Program-made: the position numbers and the translations under genes
Shown: piece after piece, positions 50,619-58,968 of the stretch
Layout of the letters: each line of letters opens with the position of its first letter
Position numbering within the stretch: the stretch's first letter is position 1
The notes under the pieces: model-generated
The model's input: the letters and a program-made list of their open reading frames with translations, nothing else
Database searches by the model: none
What the model was told of the DNA's origin: nothing
NCBI GenBank assembly: GCA_002030045.1
Contig: LQBI01000003.1
Location: 34,225 to 98,224 of the forward strand
Origin: Candidatus Aegiribacteria sp. MLS_C
GTDB taxonomy: Bacteria; Fermentibacterota; Fermentibacteria; Fermentibacterales; JCC-6
Length of the DNA: 64,000 nt
Reading direction: 5' to 3'

Positions 50619-51904
50619 CACCTTCCCACCTCACCCGGGATTCCCGATTCCACCGGGTTTTCCGGATCGCTGCTCCACTCCATCCATCCTCCGTCGAAGA
50701 CCGCTATGCGGTCCCAGCCCAGGAAGTGTGTGCAGAAGAAGGCTTCGCTGGCCCTCCAGCCGGTCCCGCAGTAGAAAGCGGTCCTCCTCTCCGGGGAAAG
50801 TCCCGCATCAAGCCAGTTCCTCTCTATCTCGCCGTATTCGCGCATGGTGTGGTCCGGGTTCCTGAAGTTCTCCATGTGGTAGGCGTCGCTGCCGCAGTCT
50901 CCGAAAACGGCTCCGGGTATCCTCCCGGCCCGGTCTATGTAGCCGTATCCGCTGACCTCTCCAGTGAACTCCTTCCAGCTCCTCACGCTCACCAGGTCGG
51001 CGTCGTCCGCGGCCAGCATCTCCCTGGCCCCGGGGACATCGATCATTATTCCCGGCCTGCCGGGCACCTCGATCCCGAAATCATCCGCCGGGGCGGGAAG
51101 CTCCCTCGAACTCTCAAGGCCGAATCCCAGGTCCTCCCACGACATAAGGCCTCCGTCGAGGATCCTCACGTCTCGCACTCCGGCAAACATCATTATCACT
51201 GCGCATCTCATCGCCGCGATCTGACCGGCACTGCTCCCGGGGAAAGGATCCCCGTCGTCGTGGTCCCGGTGCCTCCCGTAGAGAATGACGGCGGTGTCTG
51301 CCGTTATCCCCATCTCGAGGAGGGATTCCTCCAGTTCTCCGGGGGTCCTCCTGTTCCACATCCCGGGTTCCTCCATGCTGAGGGTGTCGAGAGGGATGGC
51401 TCCCAGTATGTGGCCTTCGCTGTAATCACCCGGATTCCTGTAGTGGGCGTGGCATACCACGAAGGAACCCTGCGGCGCTGCCTCCGGTGTTCCACCGTCG
51501 ATCAGTTCATCCAGCCATTCCGGATTCACGAGAAGTGAGTGCCTTTCCAGTCTTTCGAGGGGAAGGCCGCCGTCATTCACCCATTCATCCGCAAAGGACC
51601 CGTAGAACCTTACATCTTCGAAGCCCCGCTCATGAAGGGCCTTCGCAACCTCTGCGGCCTCTTCGGCCGTCCGCCCGTAGACCGTCGTGGGAATGCCGGG
51701 TTCCAGCCCTCTCTCGGAGACGGCAGGATCCATGCAGTGCTTCTCCAGCCATGCGAAGGGAAGACTGCGGGCTCCGGGAATGTGCCCTCCCCTGGGCTCC
51801 CCCTTCATCCTCCATCCGTTGTACGCATGGACGGGTCTTGCATCGACAAGATTGTACCGTCCACCGATCATCCTCCAGAGTTCACCAGTAACCGTCTCCC
51901 TCAT
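50618..51904 (-). CDS. eanB: Three-domain rhodanese, EanB-like sulfurtransferase of anaerobic ergothioneine synthesis
   Basis: About 428 residues from the ATG at 51904; an ATG twelve codons earlier has no ribosome site. Three rhodanese domains are visible: ~10-115 (YNLVDARPVHAYNGW), ~130-265 (SLLVNPEWLDELIDGG; VVCHAHYRNPGDYSEGHILGAI) and ~280-420. Only the last has the active-site Cys (FYCGTGWRAS, residue 379). The first two have YGRTAEE and YGRHRDH where a Cys would be. In Chlorobium, EanB of this build moves a persulfide sulfur directly onto hercynine, giving ergothioneine in one anaerobic step. Together with eanA it makes a complete pathway. Confidence 0.87.
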   Translation of the reverse strand: MRETVTGELWRMIGGRYNLVDARPVHAYNGWRMKGEPRGGHIPGARSLPFAWLEKHCMDPAVSERGLEPGIPTTVYGRTAEEAAEVAKALHERGFEDVRFYGSFADEWVNDGGLPLERLERHSLLVNPEWLDELIDGGTPEAAPQGSFVVCHAHYRNPGDYSEGHILGAIPLDTLSMEEPGMWNRRTPGELEESLLEMGITADTAVILYGRHRDHDDGDPFPGSSAGQIAAMRCAVIMMFAGVRDVRILDGGLMSWEDLGFGLESSRELPAPADDFGIEVPGRPGIMIDVPGAREMLAADDADLVSVRSWKEFTGEVSGYGYIDRAGRIPGAVFGDCGSDAYHMENFRNPDHTMREYGEIERNWLDAGLSPERRTAFYCGTGWRASEAFFCTHFLGWDRIAVFDGGWMEWSSDPENPVESGIPGEVGR

Positions 51905-51993
51905 TCTCCGGTCATCCTTCGCTGTTCCTTTCCCTGTCATGATAGTCGGAAATACGTCCCGAGGGCAGCCGCGGAGCGCTTTCTTTAATTTCC

Positions 51994-52022
51994 CTCATAT
52001 CAGGACCGGTGCTTCCTGTCAA
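51994..52022 (-). promoter_or_regulatory. Candidate promoter of the ean-suf-cop-kor run
   Basis: On the minus strand TTGACA (52022-52017), 17 bases, TATGAG (51999-51994). It is about 90 bases upstream of the eanB ATG at 51904. It may drive the whole 11-kb run. Confidence 0.5.
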
Positions 52023-52337
52023 GGATGGTCCTGCAGGCAGGAGACAAGGAGGTCATTATTTATGTGTATGATAAATATGTTCTTAACTTTACATAATCCT
52101 CCGGGCTATCCGTTGTTGTGAGCAGCGCTTCTACGGGGGCGGCATCCCGGATACACGGATCGTACTGACAATGCAGATGATTGAACAGAATCAAATTCGA
52201 TTGCTGGGGGGTTGATAGGGTAATACAAATTGAATATATAATAAGTATAGAGTTTTATAAATAGTTTACATAATTTAATATTTAGTAACAAATCAAACCT
52301 CTATCTCTCAGTAAAGAACCGGAAGGAGGCAGCAAGG
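52023..52337. other. AT-rich divergent intergenic region
   Basis: The gap between eanB and the small gene at 52338 is strongly AT-rich at 52060-52090 and 52190-52300, unlike the rest of the window. I see no gene in it. It carries promoter candidates for both directions and probably holds the control region of both transcripts. Confidence 0.45.
52212..52242 (+). promoter_or_regulatory. Candidate promoter of the protease / stress operon
   Basis: TTGATA (52212-52217) followed after 17 bases by TATATA (52235-52240), with a TATAAT two bases further (52237-52242). It is about 95 bases upstream of the ATG at 52338. Confidence 0.45.
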
Positions 52338-52601
52338 ATGGAATCGCATGCAGGAGATGAAGCCAGCCTGAATCACATGGGACCGACGAAACTCGACAGT
52401 CTCCGCAACGCGGAGAACAGGCTGATAAGCCTCCGCTCGGAGATAAGGGACCTGGACCGTCGTATCAGGGAGTTCGCCGACGGGATGGGCGTCCGTTCCA
52501 GGTCAGGCGGCGAGGTCCGCGCCCGTCCGCCCCAGAGCGTTGCCAGGATAGATGCCCCGGTGATGGGTACCGCAGCGGAAGCAGGGACAAATGAAGAATG
52601 A
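52338..52601 (+). CDS. Small coiled-coil protein of unknown function
   Basis: 87 residues, no signal peptide. A heptad-like stretch (NAENRLISLRSEIRDLDRRIREF, residues ~24-46) predicts a short coiled coil; the rest is polar and Pro/Arg-rich. GGAAGGAGG is upstream of the ATG. It overlaps the protease gene by 11 bases, so it may be a regulator or partner of it. No family is recognised. Confidence 0.6.
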   Translation: MESHAGDEASLNHMGPTKLDSLRNAENRLISLRSEIRDLDRRIREFADGMGVRSRSGGEVRARPPQSVARIDAPVMGTAAEAGTNEE

Positions 52602-53757
52602 TCCGGGCAGCGGACCGGCCAGGGGACGCGGAGGTTCCTACGGCGGAACGCCGCTCTTCCGGCTGGCGGGTTTCCAGGTCAGCATGGACCTGAGCTGGCT
52701 GGTGATAGCCTTCCTGGTGACATGGACCCTGGCGTCAGGCGTTTTCCCCTCCGAATACCCTTCCCTGAGTCCGCTGGATTACTTGGGCATGGGAATCGCA
52801 TGCTCTGTCGGTCTGCTCCTTTCGATCGTGGTTCACGAGTTCTCGCACTCCATCGTCGCCAGGAGGTTCGGTCTTCCCATCGGGGGGATAACCCTCTTCA
52901 TCTTCGGGGGCATAGCCCACATGGAGTCACAGCCCAGGGGTCCCAGGGCGGAGGCCATGATGGCTCTGGCCGGCCCTCTCTCGAGCATTCTCCTGGGAGG
53001 AGCCTTTCTGGGACTGCATTACATCATTGGCGGGAATGCTCCTCTGCAGCTTAGAGGTGTGATACGGTACCTGGCGCTGATCAACCTGGTCCTGGCGGGA
53101 TTCAACCTGATCCCCGCATTCCCCATGGACGGGGGCAGGGTACTGAGAGCCTTGCTGTGGGCCTGGAAGAAGGATATCAGGAAAGCCACAAGGATCGCGT
53201 CGACCACCGGCAGGGTATTCAGCTACATCCTCATAGGCCTCGGGATGCTGGCCCTTCTCTCCGGCAATCTCATTACAGGAATATGGTGGGGGCTTATCGG
53301 GCTGTTCATAGGGAGCGCCGCCCGCAGGTCCTACAGGCAGATGGTACTGAGACAGGAACTGTCAGGGGAGCCAGTCCGGAGGTTCATGCAGGCCGATCCG
53401 ATCACCGTGCCGCCGGACATCACGATCAGCACTCTTCTGGACGATTTCGTATACAGGTACTACAAGAAGATGTTCCCGGTGGCCTCGAACGGCACACTGG
53501 TGGGCTGCATATCCACCGCCGAAATAAAAGAGGTCCGGGAGAAGGAACGGGACTCCACCACCGTGGGCGATGTCATGTCCCCCTGTGACGGGTCGAACAC
53601 CATCGCTCCCGACGAGGACGCCTCCCGAGCCCTCTCCGTAATGAGCAGCAGGGGAATAAGCAGGATGGTGGTAGCCGATGAGGGCAGGGTGGTGGGAGTG
53701 ATAACACTGAAGGACCTCCTTCAGTTGCTTTCGCTGAAGATAGATCTCGAGGAATGA
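52591..53757 (+). CDS. Site-2 protease (M50) with C-terminal CBS pair
   Basis: 388 residues. Six membrane helices carry the zinc motif HEFSHSIVARRFGL (HExxH) and the third ligand in NLIPAFPMDGGRVLRAL (the NPDG-type motif, here PAFPMDGG). TM segments follow to about residue 235. From about 260 to 388 two CBS domains (EPVRRFMQADPITVPPDI and VGDVMSPCDGSNTIAPDEDA) bind adenine nucleotides. Enzymes of this build cleave membrane proteins in regulated proteolysis; CBS binding may gate activity by energy status. A universal stress protein follows 27 bases later. Confidence 0.92.
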   Translation: MKNDPGSGPARGRGGSYGGTPLFRLAGFQVSMDLSWLVIAFLVTWTLASGVFPSEYPSLSPLDYLGMGIACSVGLLLSIVVHEFSHSIVARRFGLPIGGITLFIFGGIAHMESQPRGPRAEAMMALAGPLSSILLGGAFLGLHYIIGGNAPLQLRGVIRYLALINLVLAGFNLIPAFPMDGGRVLRALLWAWKKDIRKATRIASTTGRVFSYILIGLGMLALLSGNLITGIWWGLIGLFIGSAARRSYRQMVLRQELSGEPVRRFMQADPITVPPDITISTLLDDFVYRYYKKMFPVASNGTLVGCISTAEIKEVREKERDSTTVGDVMSPCDGSNTIAPDEDASRALSVMSSRGISRMVVADEGRVVGVITLKDLLQLLSLKIDLEE

Positions 53758-53784
53758 TGATGCGCGGAGAGAGAGGAGAGCATT

Positions 53785-54270
53785 ATGAATACGTTTGGAT
53801 CGATACTGGTCCCCGTGGACCTTGGTGGTTCCACCGAGAGGATACTCAGGACGGCCGGTGAACTGGCCGAAGCCATGGATGCCAGTGTTTCGGTGCTCCA
53901 TGTGGTACAGCCCATGCCTTTGCTCCCCCTTGCGGCCGGGGATGAACAGATGGCGCCTCAGACAGCAAAGGGATTCAACATACCCGTCTACCAGAAGACC
54001 ATAGAGGACAGGGCCAGGAGCGCCATGGAAGAGCTGGTCGGCAGGACCATTCCAGGGGAGAGGGTTGCAGCCCTTCAGGTAAGGACCGGTACAGTAGGTA
54101 CATCCATACTGGATGAATGCCGAAGCGGCGACTACGACCTGGTGATAATGGACAGCGGAGAGGACCACCTGCTCACCAAGCTGTTCGGTTCGGTGACCGA
54201 CAAGGTGGTGAAGAACGCCCCGGTGCCCGTGCTGGTGCTCAGGGGCCCGAAGCAGGAGGAAGAGGAATAG
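53785..54270 (+). CDS. Universal stress protein (UspA family)
   Basis: 161 residues: FGSILVPVDLGGSTERILRTAGELAEAMDASVSVLHVV at the start and a closing DLVIMDSGEDHLLTKLFGSVTDKVVKNAPVPVLVL. The nucleotide-binding loop has DSGEDHLLTKLFGSVTDKV in place of GxxG-x9-GS, so ATP binding is possible but divergent. It has GAGAGAGGAGAG upstream and follows the site-2 protease in one operon. Confidence 0.88.
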   Translation: MNTFGSILVPVDLGGSTERILRTAGELAEAMDASVSVLHVVQPMPLLPLAAGDEQMAPQTAKGFNIPVYQKTIEDRARSAMEELVGRTIPGERVAALQVRTGTVGTSILDECRSGDYDLVIMDSGEDHLLTKLFGSVTDKVVKNAPVPVLVLRGPKQEEEE

Positions 54271-54327
54271 AGGAAAAGGGATCAGGTTTTCCGCAGACGA
54301 CTCGAGAAGGAGGCGACGAATAGCATA

Positions 54328-55391
54328 ATGGCGAAGATGAAGGCATTCGTGATGATGGAGATAGGCAGGACAGGCATTGCGGAGAAGGACGTACCGATGG
54401 ACCCCGGCCCAGCGGCGCGGTGATCAGGACGACGAAAACCCTGATATGTACCTCCGACACCCACACGGTTGCGGGGTCCATCGGGCAGAGGAAGAACCTT
54501 ACCCTCGGCAACGAGGCGGTGGGACTGATCGAGAAGCTGGGGAGCGAGGTCGAGGGGTTCAGCAGGGGCGACCGCGTCGCTGTGAACGCCATCACGCCAG
54601 ACTTCTTCTGCCACAACTGCCAGAGGGGCTATTCGTCACATTGCGGCGAGATGCTTGGCGGCTGGGAGTTCGCCAACATAAAGGACGGTGTCTTCGCCGA
54701 GAGGTTCCATGTGAACCAGGCGCAGGCCAACCTGGCTCCGATCCCGGACGACCTTCCCGACGAGAAGGCTGTCTACGCCTGCGACATGCTCTCCACGGGG
54801 ATGGCAGGCGCCGAGAACGCCGATATACCGATGGGCGGCACCGTCACGGTGTTCGCCCAGGGACCGGTGGGGCTCATGGCCACCGTCGGAGCGCGGCTGC
54901 TGGGAGCCGGTAGGATAATCACCGTGGAATCGGTCCCGGAGAGGATGGATCTTTCGCGTCACTACGGTGCCGACGATGCTGTCAATTTCGAGGAGACAGA
55001 TCCCGTCGACGCGATAATGGGACTCACCGGCGGGGAGGGCGTCGATTCAACCATCGAATCCCTGGGGGCCCAGGTCACTTTCGAGGCCTGAGTCAAGGTA
55101 ACCCGTCCCGGGGGCACGATTTCCAACATCGGCTACCACGGCGAAGGCGACTACGTGAAGATACCCCGCCTGGCATGAGGCGTAGGCATGGGGGACAAGA
55201 CCATAAGGACGGCCCTCTTTCCGGGAGGCAGCCAGAGTATGGAGAGGCTGTTCCGTCTCATGGGGAGAGGCCGCGTGGACCCGACCCCCATGACCACCCA
55301 CGAGTTCGAATTCAAGGACATCGGGAAGGCTTTCGATCTCATGAAGAACAAGGAGGAAAACATCATCAAGCCGCTTATCAGTTTCCTCTAG
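54328..55391 (+). pseudogene. Broken zinc-dependent secondary alcohol dehydrogenase
   Basis: The gene can be followed across its whole length but has at least four lesions. After MKAFVMMEIGRTG the frame stops at TGA 54421, because one base is missing near 54410 (run of C and G). The main part reads LICTSDTHTVAG, LGNEAVGLIEKLGSEV, AITPDFFCHNCQRGY, CDMLSTGMAGAENADIPMGG and AGRIITVESVP. TGA interrupts at 55089-55091 (before VKVTRPGGTISNIGYHGEG) and at 55176-55178, where homologues have Trp (before GVGMGDKTIRTALFPGG). The second zinc ligand, His in GHEAVG, is Asn here. Homologues reduce ketones or oxidise alcohols with NADPH. Confidence 0.85.
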
Positions 55392-55487
55392 GGGAGAGGG
55401 GCATACGAGGACACGGTGAAGCGGTCCGATGCATGTACAGCGTCGTGCTGGAAGAGCAAGGTAAGGGAATAAATGAAGGAAGGAGCG

Positions 55488-55877
55488 ATGATGCTGAACG
55501 AGGAACTTCAGAAGGCCGACTGGAAGAACGAGAAGCACGTGCCGGTAATAGAGGCGGGAAGTGCGAAAAAGGACGAGATGTTCGACGTGAAGGTGACCAT
55601 CGGCAAGGAGGTAGCACACCCGAACACGACGGGACACCACATCAGGTGGATAGAGCTCTACTTCAAGCCCGAGGGTGCCAGTTTCCCGTTCCAGGTGGGA
55701 AGGGTCCAGTTCACCGCACACGGCGAATCCACCGAGGGCGTCGACGAGGGACCGGTCCACACCCACCACAGCTGAGTCTTCACCATGAAGACACAGAAGC
55801 CGGGCACGCTGATGGCCATGTCCTACTGCAACATCCACGGTCTGTGGCAGAGTTCGGCAGAACTCGAACTGAACTAG
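55488..55877 (+). pseudogene. Superoxide reductase (neelaredoxin-type) interrupted by an in-frame TGA
   Basis: From ATG 55488 (AGGAG upstream) the frame has EKHVPVIEAG, then EVAHPNTTGHHIRWIELYF with the iron-ligand His residues, and FPFQVGRVQFTAHGES, up to VHTHHS. It is stopped by TGA at 55773. In the same frame it continues VFTMKTQKPGTLMAMSYCNIHGLW and ends at TAG 55875-55877; YCNIHG gives the ligands Cys and His. So all six expected ligand positions survive, but two lie past the TGA. An exact 7-bp hairpin follows the TGA (55776-55792). It is read as a pseudogene; readthrough is possible. Confidence 0.7.
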
Positions 55878-55888
55878 ACACACCCGAA

Positions 55889-56030
55889 GGGGACGGAGGC
55901 CCCTCCGTCCCCGCCTCGACCTGAACGTCAGGGGAACGAGGCCCCTCTGTCCCCGTTTGTCCGTTACCTGATGGGACAGAGGCACTCTGTCCCCGTTTGT
56001 CCTTTGCCTGATGGGAAAGAGGCACCGTCA
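55889..56030. repeat. Cluster of GGGACAGAG-type palindromic repeats
   Basis: An 11-bp exact hairpin (55889-55912, GGGGACGGAGG / CCTCCGTCCCC) is followed by two direct copies of a roughly 41-bp unit (CTCTGTCCCCGTTTGTC, then a gap and CTGATGGGA). A perfect palindrome GGGACAGAG-GCA-CTCTGTCCC lies at 55973-55993. The left hairpin may terminate the superoxide reductase transcript. The layout resembles REP/BIME elements. Confidence 0.6.
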
Positions 56031-56048
56031 TCCCCACCGCCCGGCAGT

Positions 56049-57257
56049 TCACGGTAACACCAGGTATCCCTCCGGGGCGAGCGCCGTGGACAGCATCACG
56101 GAGTTGATGTCCCGATGCTCGATCCATGTCCTGTTGCTGCGGTTGCCGGGATCCATCCAGAAACTCACGATGTCCCTCCCGATGGTCTCATGGTCCCCCA
56201 GTCCGGCAAGTCCTTTCTCCAGGCCAGCCCTTACCAGTCTCATACCCTGTCCGGAGGCTATGTTCCTCCTCACCCAGGACACTCCCAGCAGTCCGATGGA
56301 CAGCCCCAGTTCCCTGAAGGCCAGGCGGTCGGAGGGTTCCCTTACCAGGGTGAAGGAGCCGGCGAAATGCTCCAGGCCGCTTCCGGCGGCTCGAAGAAGC
56401 TCCGCCAGGAGTTCCGTATCCCCGGACCCGTCCATGAGTATCAGCTGGTAGAGCCTGGTGATGTCCGTCAGCAGTCCTCCCAGGCCCAGGGGATCGGTGG
56501 TCTCCAGCGGCCTGGCCCTGACCATCACGGAAAACACGGTGGACCACTCCCGCAGCCTGCTCCTCTCTTCCATCACCTCCGGTGAGTCTCCCTGCAGCTG
56601 TTCCGCGGTCCCGGACAGCTGAAGGGACGTGATGTATCCGTCCAGCGGGTCGTGCTGGCCCATTGAGGGCACCAGGGGCAGCGTCAGGTCGGTGTTCATC
56701 TTCCAGAACATACCGAAGCCTCCGCGCCTGTCCCTGTACACGAAAGACCTCGAAGCCGTCTCCATAAGCTCCCTGGACCAGCGGGCGAAGACGGGGTCTT
56801 TCATCTCCCTGGCCGCCTTGTCCAGCGCATGCATCCATTTGGAGAGGTAATGGAAGTACTGGCCGTCCCTTCTCCATTCAAGGTCGGGGTCGTAGGGTTC
56901 GTCGGGCATCCGTTCAGGCAGTTCCTTTCCTATCCTCAGACCACCGGCGGTGGGGTGCTCCAGTCCCTCCTCATCCTGGAGACCGCTCAGACGGCCGCAG
57001 CGCGGATCGTCTTCACGGAACCGTCCGAGGATCCCGTGGACCGCGTCAACGAGTGCCAGGGCCCTATCCAGGTAGAGCCTGTTCCCTGTCGCCTTGTGGT
57101 GCCCCAGGTAATTGCAGACGGCGAACGCATCCGTCCACAGGTACCGCTTCTGAGGGTTGTCCGAAGCCAGACCCGTTCTTGCCGCGTAATCCTCCATCAG
57201 GGAGATCGACCGTTCCAGGTCGGTTGATCCCCCACTGTCCTTGATCTCAAATTTCAT
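56049..57257 (-). CDS. Uncharacterised helical protein, possibly an alpha/alpha-barrel
   Basis: 402 residues, no signal peptide. It is mostly helical, with pairs of helices every ~45-60 residues: RYLWTDAFAVCNYLGHHKATG, LYLDRALALVDAVHGILG, YFHYLSKWMHALDKAAREM and FARWSRELMETASRSFV. Conserved-looking WTDAF, HYLSKW, GMFWKMN and IEHRDINSVMLS blocks suggest an (alpha/alpha)-type toroid as in epimerases or glycosidases. I cannot name a family or substrate. The ATG has no strong ribosome site. It is the first gene downstream of the broken MBL gene. Confidence 0.6.
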   Translation of the reverse strand: MKFEIKDSGGSTDLERSISLMEDYAARTGLASDNPQKRYLWTDAFAVCNYLGHHKATGNRLYLDRALALVDAVHGILGRFREDDPRCGRLSGLQDEEGLEHPTAGGLRIGKELPERMPDEPYDPDLEWRRDGQYFHYLSKWMHALDKAAREMKDPVFARWSRELMETASRSFVYRDRRGGFGMFWKMNTDLTLPLVPSMGQHDPLDGYITSLQLSGTAEQLQGDSPEVMEERSRLREWSTVFSVMVRARPLETTDPLGLGGLLTDITRLYQLILMDGSGDTELLAELLRAAGSGLEHFAGSFTLVREPSDRLAFRELGLSIGLLGVSWVRRNIASGQGMRLVRAGLEKGLAGLGDHETIGRDIVSFWMDPGNRSNRTWIEHRDINSVMLSTALAPEGYLVLP

Positions 57258-57317
57258 GTTCCATTACCCGTCCACAATGCATGTTCCCTGTCAGTATCCA
57301 TATTGGACCCGCGGCTT

Positions 57318-58045
57318 TCATCTGAGGATCCTCTCCATTCCGTCGTATGCGATTCTCACTTCCACTCCCCGTCAACGCCCCATCCTCCTGAGCGCCGCAC
57401 CCATATTCCTTTCATCCCCCTTCACTATGCCTGAACCGCAGCGGGTCACGCTCATCTCCGGCACACCTTCCCTGCCGCACCAGGTAAGCTGGGTCCTGAT
57501 CGGGCATGGCCGACGAGGCTGTCGCCGGGTTTCCTGACCATCGAGCGGGAGATCGAGGCGCCGTCACCTATGTACAGCCGTACCCCGCTGAGGGCGCTGT
57601 TCAAATCCTCTATGAAGACTACGTCCGGGACGTAGAGCATCGTCACCCTCCCTGCCGATATCCTGTAACCAACTGCGGAAGCTCTGGTGGAATGGGCAAC
57701 CGGGAATGCCTCGAGGAGGGTGCCTTCGATATCACGTGTGCTGCGATGCCCGATGGTCCTCCTGTCCCTGATGGGGAAACTGCATATCTCCCTTTCCGCC
57801 CATGTATAACCGGTTGCGTAGACGGGACACGGAGCCCCCTCCTTCAGACCGAATGCATGGTCCGAATGGCCATGCACGAGCACCACCGCACCGGGCGATA
57901 TGTTTCCCGGCTTTCCCAGCCAGGTCTCGCCGCAGTCCGGCATCACACTGCGGCCGAGGTATTCCACCAGCAGTGAGGAATGCATTCCGTGCCGACTGCT
58001 GCTCGCCTCTATGTTCCCCCTGGTCCCAAGGAAGGTCAGCTTCAC
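57318..58045 (-). pseudogene. Metallo-beta-lactamase-fold hydrolase with a frameshift and a TGA
   Basis: The GTG at 58045 overlaps the DUF72 stop (GTGA). The first 177 codons are intact: VKLTFLGTRGNIEASSS, LVHGHSDHAFGLKEG (the HxHxDH metal motif) and MLYVPDVVFIEDL. Near 57505-57530 the frame shifts by one base. The other frame continues with IRTQLTWCGREGVPEMSVTR and KGDERNMGAALRRMGR. TGA follows at 57372-57374, then the same frame resumes RGVEVRIAYDGMERILR to TGA at 57318. The product would lose its C-terminal quarter. Homologues are generic metal-dependent hydrolases. Confidence 0.65.
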
Positions 58046-58782
58046 CGGCGTATCATCCTCTCGAGGCTCAGGGCATCGGAGGCTGCGTACCCTTTCTGGT
58101 CGTTGTCGAAGTAGCAGTACACATCCCTTCCGGTCCCCGCCCAGGAGGAGAACGCCCCAGCCCATCCGGCAAGCACACTCTTGCCGTAAGAGCCCTCGTA
58201 GGCCGCACCGGGACCGTGAAGCCGTACGTACACGAAATCGGCGGTCACTTCCTTGGGGGAGGTGAACCCTTCCAGGTCATAGATGCAAAGGGCTGCGTCA
58301 TTGTTCCGGAGCATGGAGAAGACCTCTCCGTTCAGCCAGCTCCTGTCCCTGAACTCGAAGGCATACCGGTAACCGCCGGGCAGGACGCGGAGGAATGATC
58401 GAAGCCTGTCGGGATCGCACCCCCATGAGGGGGGCAGCTGGAAGAGCAACGGTCCTGTACTCCCGCCCAGGGGGCCTATCCCGTCGAAGAAGCGTCCCAG
58501 AGGTTCCTCCGGGTCATTGAGCTTCTTCATGTGGGTTATGTACCTGCTGACCTTGACAGAGAAAACGAACCCGCTGCCGGCGGTATCCGCCCATTTCCCC
58601 GCCGTCTCCCTGGAGGGTACCCGGTAGAAGGAGCTGTTGACCTCAACTGTGCGGAACCTCCTGCAGTACAGCTCCAGCATCTCGACAGGATCCGCGTCCT
58701 CGGGGTAGAAGCTTCCCTTCCAGTGGCTGTACTGCCATCCTGAGGTACCGACATGGATCCTTGCTGCGAGTTCCTCGTTCAT
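58042..58782 (-). CDS. DUF72 (YecE) family protein
   Basis: 246 residues with the DUF72 start RIHVGTSGWQYSHWKGSFYP, then VEVNSSFYRVP (ExNSTFYR-like), KVSRYITHMKKL, GPLLFQLPPSW, FEFRDRSWL and a closing DFVYVRLHGP with DVYCYFDND. This TIM-barrel-like family is widespread but of unknown activity. It is followed by the broken MBL gene with a four-base overlap. Confidence 0.92.
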   Translation of the reverse strand: MNEELAARIHVGTSGWQYSHWKGSFYPEDADPVEMLELYCRRFRTVEVNSSFYRVPSRETAGKWADTAGSGFVFSVKVSRYITHMKKLNDPEEPLGRFFDGIGPLGGSTGPLLFQLPPSWGCDPDRLRSFLRVLPGGYRYAFEFRDRSWLNGEVFSMLRNNDAALCIYDLEGFTSPKEVTADFVYVRLHGPGAAYEGSYGKSVLAGWAGAFSSWAGTGRDVYCYFDNDQKGYAASDALSLERMIRR

Positions 58783-58968
58783 ACCGTCCCCGTCAACTGA
58801 TTCTGTTAAGATACCTGATTATAAGTTAAACAGCTTATCCTTCAGGTCAAGCCCCCCGTCGGGTTCGAAGCGACGTTCGCGTTGGATCCCTCCGGAGTGC
58901 CGGCAGGAATAGTTCCGCCGGATACCTGGCTCTCGAGAAGCTTCAGGGACCCGGGGACGGTATAGTAC

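Noticed and set aside
55080-55180. Genetic code change (UGA as Trp)
   Set aside because: UGA ends many intact genes here, including ATGA and GTGA overlaps, so general reassignment is untenable; only local readthrough or decay remains.
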